Assembly: GCA_015680685.1 (NCBI GenBank)
Contig: MNCI01014441.1
Span: forward strand, 263,834 to 327,833
Source of the DNA: Gnetum montanum
Lineage: Eukaryota > Streptophyta > Gnetopsida > Gnetales > Gnetaceae
Length of the DNA stretch: 64,000 nucleotides
Direction: 5' to 3'
Under the pieces are notes generated by a model that was not told where the DNA came from, did no database searches, and saw only the letters and a list, made by a program, of their open reading frames with translations. This document shows, one piece after another, positions 57,351 through 64,000 of this stretch. The stretch's first letter is position 1. Each line of letters opens with the position of its first letter. A program made the position numbers and the translations under genes.

Positions 57351-58450
57351 CTCTTTGGCTTCTGGCTAGGTTGGTGTAGATACGATGCTAGCATATCCTA
57401 AAATCAATCCCTATGAGTTTAGGATATTACCAAGCAAAGGATGCTGACCATTTTCCAACCACATTCAATAGCATCCATTTTTGTTTTGAAACAAGATTTG
57501 CATTGATTATTACCGGCTTCCCATTTGTTAAGAATGCATATTCCATGTTAGTAGATAGAAGGAGCTCTTGCTTGAAATTTTAAGGAATTTCCAACTCTTC
57601 CCAATAGGTGTCATCATTTGTATTATAAGAGAGTTGGTAATAAAATTGCTCTATTTCATTCATGCCTATGACATAAGCACATGTTAGGATCTTAGTAGGT
57701 TCCATGCAAAGTGTGCTACTTTCAGAATCAGTAATCAACCACTGGGTACCCTCTTGTTTTGTGGCTACTATGTATAGATACCTTTGAATATCAACTTCAA
57801 GTGCACACTATCTACATGCATAAATGGATGTTCATTTAACAAAGTAGAGTTTCTCCATGCAACTACACCCTATATCATTGTATGCAATTCATGGAACTAG
57901 CTTCTTCTCAATCTTTCCAAATGCATTTTTCTTAGATATTTCCAAGGAAAGATCTCTAATGTCCATTATTGTATCAATGGTGCTTAGCCATGTCCTTCCC
58001 ATGATGATTGGAAAGTCCCCTTTATAGTTCTCCACCTTGATTACTAAGAAATCAACAAGATAAGACCACCCATAGATAGTGGTCATAATGTCTTCAACTA
58101 GTCCCAATGGAATAGTAATGGATTGGTCTACCAATTCTAATTAAATATTTCTCTTCTTAAGGGGAAATAGGTTTCAAGCAGTATACATTTCATGAAAAAT
58201 AAAATTCACACCAGAACCTAAATCAAGAAGAGCTTTAAATAGTTCATTCCCAGTAATCTACAAACAAATAAGAGGACTCCTAAGATCAACTAATTTCCTA
58301 GGAAGGTTACCAACTCAAATATAATCAGATACAACATGAGTGAGCATAACAGTATGGATCCTTGGTAGTATTTGATTTGAAAGGAACTCAAAGGAATTAG
58401 ATGCATAGAGAGATGGAGGAGCAAGGTTGTCAATCATGGGTGTATGTAGG
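57350..58450 (-). pseudogene. Element C protease and linker
   Basis: Blocks: ALLDLGSGVNFIFHEMY near 58230, ITIPLGLVEDIMTTIYGWSY, LVDFLVIKVENYKGDFPIIM then GRTWLSTIDTIMDI. The open part is 58134-57889. Active-site Asp is present in DLGSG; ILGRPWL reads IIMGRTWL. The linker follows to about 57350. Closest relative is B. Confidence 0.8.
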
Positions 58451-60810
58451 GAACCACTTGGTTGATGAACTGGTTGTAGATTAATAGCCCTAGTAGCATT
58501 ACGTTGCTACAGTTAGGCTCGAAGTTCACCCTATATAGATGGAGCAGGTGGTAGCTATGTTAAGGATGGGGGAACATGTGTAGGAATAGGAGGAGGATAA
58601 GGATAAAAGGTGGTATCCCTCCTTGACTGTGTAAAATGAGTTTGATAGTAGTCAAGAGGGTAGTAGTGAGGTTGAAAAGTAGAAACATGACTAGAAGAGT
58701 CACGTGGAGACAAGGGTTGTTGAGCATAATACCCATATGGGTTAAGTTGTTTGTAAGGGTATTGCTACCTTGGTAATACCAATGCCCATGATTATGGTTA
58801 CTACGACTATTAATATTGCTTGTATGGTTGCAGTTGAGTTCCACTTGGTTAATACTATTATTACTGGTGGAACTACCTAGGATTTCCTTAGGGATAAGGT
58901 AATCTTTTGGGTGTTTATCTTTGTGCTATTCATGGATTCAGAACATACATCCTAGACCCTTGTAAATATGACATGATAGGGCAACATCCCTTAGGATGTT
59001 CATAATGGTAGATGTCACATCCACCATCATCATCTAATTCAATTCCTACAACTTCCTCTACTATAGAAATTTTTCCCTTGCCTCTTTGATTAGCATGTTC
59101 ATCTTCCTTGCACCTCCTATGATGACAATCACTACCTTGTTCTTTGAACTCTTCAGTAATTTTTAGAACAACTTGAAATCAACTATCCATATAGTCCCAT
59201 AAATAATCAACCTTGGCTGAAATGTTAGAGGTAAATTTTTGAAGTGGCAAGTTTTTTTGATTCACCACTCCATCAAAGTGATGATTCCCCCTCACTGTCA
59301 CAAAATCAAACCTCCCTCTTGTGCATGGAAGGATTGTGGTTGTATTCTTCTACACTTTCACATTTCCTCAAATCCCCTTCTTCTTTCACTATCTACTCAA
59401 TCAACCATTGAATCTAATAGGCTCTTAATTTTGACAATGGCTCTTGGGCATAAATGCCAAGAGTTCTCCTTGTTTTTAATTGGAGTTCATCTACGATGTG
59501 GCGAAGTTACTCCTATTGAGAATAACCATGGCTAGGACATCTATGTAATAAGAAATAGTATCGATCCATGGCAACATCCAAGGGTTCATGTGTCCCTTGT
59601 TGCCATCCTTGGATCTACCTCCTCAAGTTGGACACTCAGGAGTACATATAATATTTGTGATTGAATAGTTCAAGCATTAGACTCCACCATCTAACAGATT
59701 CTAGTTCTAAGGATTAGTACTAGCTTTCTTCTTCTTTAATGAGTGTCCTAGGGAACAACTTAAGCTTTTGCTAATCATTTTCTATATTTTACAAGGCACA
59801 AGCATCGTGGAAAACTTGAAGATAATTTTGCAAATTTTATTCATATCCCCCTCCAAACTTAGGGATATTATTCATGTCTAGCCTCTTAATTCGACTATCC
59901 TTTATGTACCTTGTAGGAATTCTCACTACCTTTGTAATGTTTAACATGCTTTGGGTAGTGAGCAAAGGCTCATCAAGGCCATGATCCTAGTGCCTATGAT
60001 GCCCTCTACTACCCCTTTGTTCATGGTAGTGGGTCTCTCTTGAACATCCACGCCCCTAGTCTAGACTTGCCTAATGGTTCCTTCAATTATCTTAGTTCCA
60101 TCGATCACCTCCATCATGATCATGCCCCCTGTAGTTACGTTCAGAGCTAGAAGAAGAAGATGATGATGATGAAGGTGAAGAGGAAGGAAGACTAGCATCA
60201 TCATGGTGCCTACTATCCCCTCTTTGATGACCATAGCCATGATCACAATCATGTTTCTTATCCACATCCCTACCTTAACTCTTCTCCTTGGATCCCCCTT
60301 TGTCATTGGATCCATTCTTACTAGCACCTGGATTATGAATCATGGATTGCAACTTCTAATTTTGACCTCATTCACCAAAGTCAATGAGAGGAGTTTCACT
60401 AAATGGAAGATGCCCAAACAAGGGTTCTCCATCATCTTTTTGGTATGTCAAGTATGAGAAATCATTGAACCACTTTCCCTTTGTAGATTGGTAATGTTGT
60501 TGCAGCTGTCGATCCCTTAGACATTGTGCATCAGTGGGATGATAATCCCTGGTATCACTATCTTACACAACATACTCAACATGAAGTCCTTGAAGGCCCA
60601 ATTGCATAATATTTTATTGGAGCATTGTAGGAATGGATTAATCGAGCATTAACATGATGTTGCTCTCCATGTCTCATCACCATAGCAATTCATCCTAGTG
60701 TAGGAAAAAGGTAAAATTGGATACATACTTATCAAGATGAGCATATACCATTCTATATTATTGGGGATTCATTCCATTAGACTTGGATAGAGAACCACTC
60801 ATATAAGAAG
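58450..60810 (-). pseudogene. Element C gag
   Basis: ATG near 60818 opens MSSSYMSGSLSKSNGMNPQ, then YRMVYAHLDKYVSNFTFFLH, RDYHPTDAQCLRDRQ, a Ser-run (SLPSSSPSSSSSSSSSE) near 60150, and the gag core near 59.7-59.5 kb (a LFNHKYYMYS then SNLRR and GWQQGTHEPLDVAMDRYYFL motif). The Pro-rich end lies near 58.6 kb. It aligns with B gag at every block. Many stops and at least one frame change. Confidence 0.72.
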
Positions 60811-60959
60811 AAGACATATTGTGTTAGAAAATAAGAAATGCATTGTGCATCTTAAAATTTTTGTAGTAATTTTAATATATGATATAACTCTAGGTTTTGT
60901 TCCAATAATTTGGAATAATTTTTTACTAAGTCCTAGATAACACATGTAACAAATAAAAA

Positions 60960-60977
60960 TCCTTCGCAATTGCACCA
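60960..60977 (-). other. Element C primer-binding site
   Basis: Minus-strand TGGTGCAATTGCGAAGGA, one base from the LTR. It agrees with the tRNA-Asp site at about 12 of 18 positions, the weakest of the family, but in the same place as in B. Confidence 0.6.
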
Positions 60978-60978
60978 A

Positions 60979-61211
60979 TGATGAGTAGCGAGGTGTCCCT
61001 ATGCCCAAGCATACAAATCAAAAATGTTCAAGCACGATCCAATCGAACTCCACAAACCTTAAGTACCTAAGTACACTTTTTCCAAGATGCAAAATCTAAT
61101 CATGACAATCATTGTCTTCTCAACTATACTTGTGGAGTATAATTGTATGGTTAAGTATAATTGAGGCACATGATTTTTATTGTTTTATGTCTTATTTGTC
61201 TACAATTAATA
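60979..61211 (-). repeat. Element C 5' LTR, inner 233 bp only
   Basis: Aligns with 51863-52096 of the other LTR (TGATGAGT, then CCTATGCCCAAGCATACAAA), and the match ends at about GTCTACAATTAA, where D's RT sequence CCCATTACTATAGTTCC begins. The rest of this LTR is deleted. Confidence 0.82.
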
Positions 61212-62380
61212 AGCCCCATTACTATAGTTCCAAAAAAGGATGAAAAATGAAGAGTTTGTATGGATTATAGAAGGTTAAACCAAAATATAAAGAAAGACCA
61301 TTTTCCATTACCATACATAAATCAAATTCTAGAAAAGTTAGAAGGACATGAATATTATTATTTTTTAAATGGATTTAGTGGATACAATCAAGTAGCCATT
61401 GCCCCTAAAGATGAGCATAAAACAACCTTTTCATGTCCTTATGGAACTTTTTCTTATAGACGAATGCCTTTTGGCCTTCATAATGCACCTGCTACTTTCC
61501 AAAGAGCCATTATCTCAAAATTTTCTAATATGTTAGAAGATTATGTTGAAGTTTTTATGGATGGTTTTTCAATCTATGGGAATACCTATGATGAAACTTT
61601 GTAACATCTCAAACATGTCTTAGATAGATGTATTGATAAAAATTTCAAATTAAGTTGGGAAAAAAGTCACTTGATGGTTACTAGTGGCATAGTGTTAGAA
61701 CATGTTATTTCTAAAGATGGGATTAGGATGGATGATGAAAAAGTAAGAGTCATATCTACACTTCTAGCTCCAACTAATTTAAAAACTCTTCAATATTTTC
61801 TATGACATGTTGGGTATTATAGAAGGTTTATCAAAGACTTTTCAAAAATTGCTAAACCATTATACATGCTCTTAGAAAAAGATGTTTCATTTGTTTGGAC
61901 TAATGACTATCAAGAAGCACTCTTGGAAGTAAAAAAATGAGTAACCATAGCCCCTATACTAAATGTACCTAATTGGGATTATCCATATAATTTGATGTGT
62001 GATTCTAGTGACATAGTAGTAGGGGTAGTTTTAGGACAATACATTGATCATAAACCAAGAGTGATTTATCATGTGTCCAAAAGTCTAGACCAAGCCAAGT
62101 AAATTATACAACTATAGAAAAAGAATTATTATCTGTTATATATTCTCTAGATAAATTTATACATTAGTTAATAGGATATAAAACTAGAGTACATATTGAT
62201 CATTCAACCATTAAATTCTTAGCTACTAAGAAAATAGAAAATGCAAGAATAATGTGATGGTGCTTATTACTCTAAGAATTTGACCTTGATATTTTAGATA
62301 AAAGAGCTAGGGAAAATGTAGTAGTAGATAATCTTTCTAAACTAGAAACAACCGATGAAAATCAAACACAAGTCTTTCAT
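61212..62380 (+). pseudogene. Element D reverse transcriptase and RNase H
   Basis: Resumes with PITIVPKKDEK, a stop, then the open part 61260-61604: RVCMDYRRLNQNIKKDHFPL, EYYYFLNGFSGYNQVAIAPK, FSCPYGTFSYRRMPFGLHNA and VEVFMDGFSIYG, where the catalytic MDD is MDG, so the second Asp is Gly. RNase H: NLMCDSSDIVVGVVLGQYID (first Asp kept), then VNYTTIEKELLSVIYSLDKF-like segments with a frame change. The N-terminal 40-50 residues of RT are missing because of the deletion at the C junction. Confidence 0.85.
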
Positions 62381-63809
62381 GATGAATATCCTAATGAACA
62401 CCTTTTTCCCACAAGAAAGAATCCTTCAATTGCTGATATAGCCAATTATCTAGCCACTATGAAAACCCCTACCAATTGGACTAAGGAAGAAAATAAATAT
62501 TTATTACACACCATATCTAGGTACATTTGGAGTAGTCCATATCTCTATCAAATATGTAAAGATAACATAGCAAGAAGATGTGTGGTTAAGAATGAACAAC
62601 GACAAATTCTACAAATGTGCCATGATGATTTAGGGGATGGCCACTTTGATAGCAAATGTACTACTATCAAAATCCTTCAAAGTAGATTTTATTGACCCTC
62701 AATTTCTAAATATGCACATAAGTATGTATAAGAGTGTGATAAATGTCAACGAATGGGAGCCATAACAAAAAGATATGAAATGTCCTTAAAACTAATTTTA
62801 ATAACAGAACCATTTGATATGTGGGTATAGACTTTTAAGACCATTTCCACCATCTAATGGATGTCAACACATTTTGATTTATATCAACTATGACATCAAA
62901 TGTGTAGAAGCAAACACCATCCCAAAAAATGATGTTAACGTAGTTATAGCATTCCTTAGAAAAAATATTTTAACATGCTTTGGAACACCATGAGAAATTA
63001 TTAATGATCAAGGAATCCATTTCATAAATAAAATAATGAAAAAATTCCTTAAGTCTTGTGGTATCCAACATAAGATAGCTACTACTTATCATCGTCAAAC
63101 AAATGGCCAAGTCAAGAATGTTAATAGAATTATCTTGAATATATTAACAAAGACTATATGTACTAAATGGAAGGATTGTTCTAAAAAATTACAAGACACA
63201 CTTCAGGCTTATATGATTATCTATAAACTAAGTTTAGGATATTCACCTTATCAATTGGTTTATGGTAAGTTATGTCTATTACTAATTTAACTAAAATATC
63301 AAACTTTGTAGTTAGCCCAACAACTCAATTTTGATGAAGACATGAACCAAGCCACTAGAATCAACTAACTTCATGAACTTGATGAAATGTGACTGCATGC
63401 TCTTGATAAACAAAAAATTGTAAAGAAACAAATGAAAAAATTAAATGATAAGAATATATTTAAAAACCACTTTTCTGTAGGTGATAAATTTCTTCTCTAC
63501 AATATGAGACCACTTAAATTTCCAAGGAAGTTAACAACTAGGTGGGAAGGCCCTTATTTAGTTGTCCAACCCCATGATAATGGGAGCATTCTCATATCAC
63601 CTATTAACGATTCCTCAACTACATTCCTAGTCAATGGACAAAGGCTGAAGTTATACTATCAACATCACATTGAGGAACTTGAAGAAGATGAACTAGTAGA
63701 AATAAGTTATCGAACTTATCCCACTACTGATGAATTACATGACAAAAATCCATTAGAAGTCTTAGCTCTTAAACATACCCCTAAAAAAGACCCTTATGTC
63801 ATAGAGTAA
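62381..63809 (+). pseudogene. Element D integrase
   Basis: Zinc-binding part: MCHDDLGDGHFDSKCTTIKI, RFY, a stop, then CDKCQRMGA. The first core block is broken by a small frameshift near 62830 (MWV, stop, TF in place of WGIDF). Later blocks: GCQHILIYINYDIKCVEANT, IINDQGIHFINK (second Asp kept) and HRQTNGQVKNVNRIILNILT, where the catalytic Glu is Lys. The C-terminal GPY/F part is open to 63809 (FSVGDKFLLYNMRPLKFPRK, RWEGPYLVVQPHDNGSILIS), and ends KKDPYVIE. Confidence 0.85.
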
Positions 63810-64000
63810 ACTAATAAAGAAGAATTTATAGTCTACAACTTTTACCTTGAAAAATGTAAAGGGAAATAGTATATTCTATTGTTAGTTGGGACTATAAAGA
63901 ATTCGGTAGCATTATGTCTAGAATTCAAGGGAAAAGGACAACTCCTCCTACCTTGAAATAGGTAGGTTTAAACCAAAAATTCAACTAAGGATGAGTCTTA
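63810..64000 (+). other. D region after pol
   Basis: AT-rich, no gene. The 3' LTR of D should lie beyond the window end. Confidence 0.5.

Larger units (their letters stand above)
51863..61211 (-). mobile_element. Element C: A/B-family retrotransposon inside D
   Basis: Minus strand: 5' LTR remnant (61211-60979), primer site, gag, protease, RT, RNase H, integrase, 3' tract, small accessory remnant, 3' LTR (52740-51863). Sequence and order match A and B throughout. The outer 650 or so bases of its 5' LTR and the neighbouring 40-50 codons of D's RT are missing, so one deletion removed the right junction and no target duplication can be checked. It lacks the long accessory ORF of B. Confidence 0.85.
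48190..64000 (+). mobile_element. Element D: Athila-like retrotransposon, interrupted by C
   Basis: In order: 5' LTR end at 48786, primer site, leader, gag (49310-50655), protease and linker (to 51862), the inserted element C (51863-61211), RT (61212 on), RNase H, integrase (to 63809). The 3' LTR would be beyond the window. Codon use is very AT-rich, unlike A to C and T, and it is the least broken of the Athila-like elements: gag and protease share one frame over 2.5 kb. The left LTR limit is uncertain. Confidence 0.82.

Noticed and set aside
1-64000. tRNA, rRNA, organelle-derived DNA, telomere repeats
   Set aside because: None was seen when reading both strands; the only tRNA-like signals are primer-binding sites.

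Overview
The window is plant nuclear DNA made almost entirely of old LTR retrotransposons of the Ty3/gypsy order, inserted into one another and decayed by point mutation. No RNA gene, organelle fragment or intact host gene was recognised. Giant Ogre-type and Athila-like elements, mostly dead and mostly with G-to-A/C-to-T decay, suggest a large repeat-rich land-plant genome such as a gymnosperm; the species cannot be told from the sequence. Element names A to F and T are local labels.

Layout. 1-504 is a near-palindromic foldback; 505-2285 holds unidentified GC-rich DNA and a gag fragment (F). Element A (+, about 2.3-8.6 kb) is a 5'-truncated Athila-like element with a 3' LTR at 7617-8614. 8.6-11.7 kb is non-coding repeat DNA with one LTR-like unit. 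Element E (-) has its 3' LTR near 11.7-12.5 kb, a tandem array of about 545-bp units, and an accessory-ORF fragment ending near 47.06 kb. Element B (-, 13801-44903) sits inside the E array and has both LTRs, a tRNA-Asp-type primer site and a long extra ORF downstream of pol. Element T (-, 23583-41505, 17,923 bp, target duplication GTAGG) sits inside B at the gag/pro boundary and is an Ogre/Tat-type element. Element D (+, about 48.2 kb to beyond the window end) is an Athila-like element cut by element C (-, 51863-61211), a relative of A and B. So nesting is three deep in one place (T in B in E) and two deep in the other (C in D).

The standout is T. Between its protease and reverse transcriptase, where Ogre elements are known to carry an intron, lies a separate gene on the opposite strand (about 30.2-34.93 kb, +). 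It has its own TATA box, eight exons with GT-AG introns and matching phases at every junction, an FCP1/NIF-like phosphatase domain that has lost its nucleophile, a region resembling a plant transposon-associated protein, and a charged coiled-coil-like tail. It carries eight in-frame stops, nearly all explicable as Trp-to-stop, and one single-base deletion, so this copy is dead. T also carries arrays of a 12-bp palindrome (AGCGTATACGCT) in its U3 promoter region, its leader and the 5' part of the antisense gene.

The A/B/C/E family shares LTR termini (TGATGAGT...ACTCATCA), a tRNA-Asp-like primer site, a conserved 3' non-coding tract and, next to the 3' LTR, an accessory ORF that starts right after a splice-acceptor-like CAG. 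Catalytic residues of integrase are mutated in every copy of this family.
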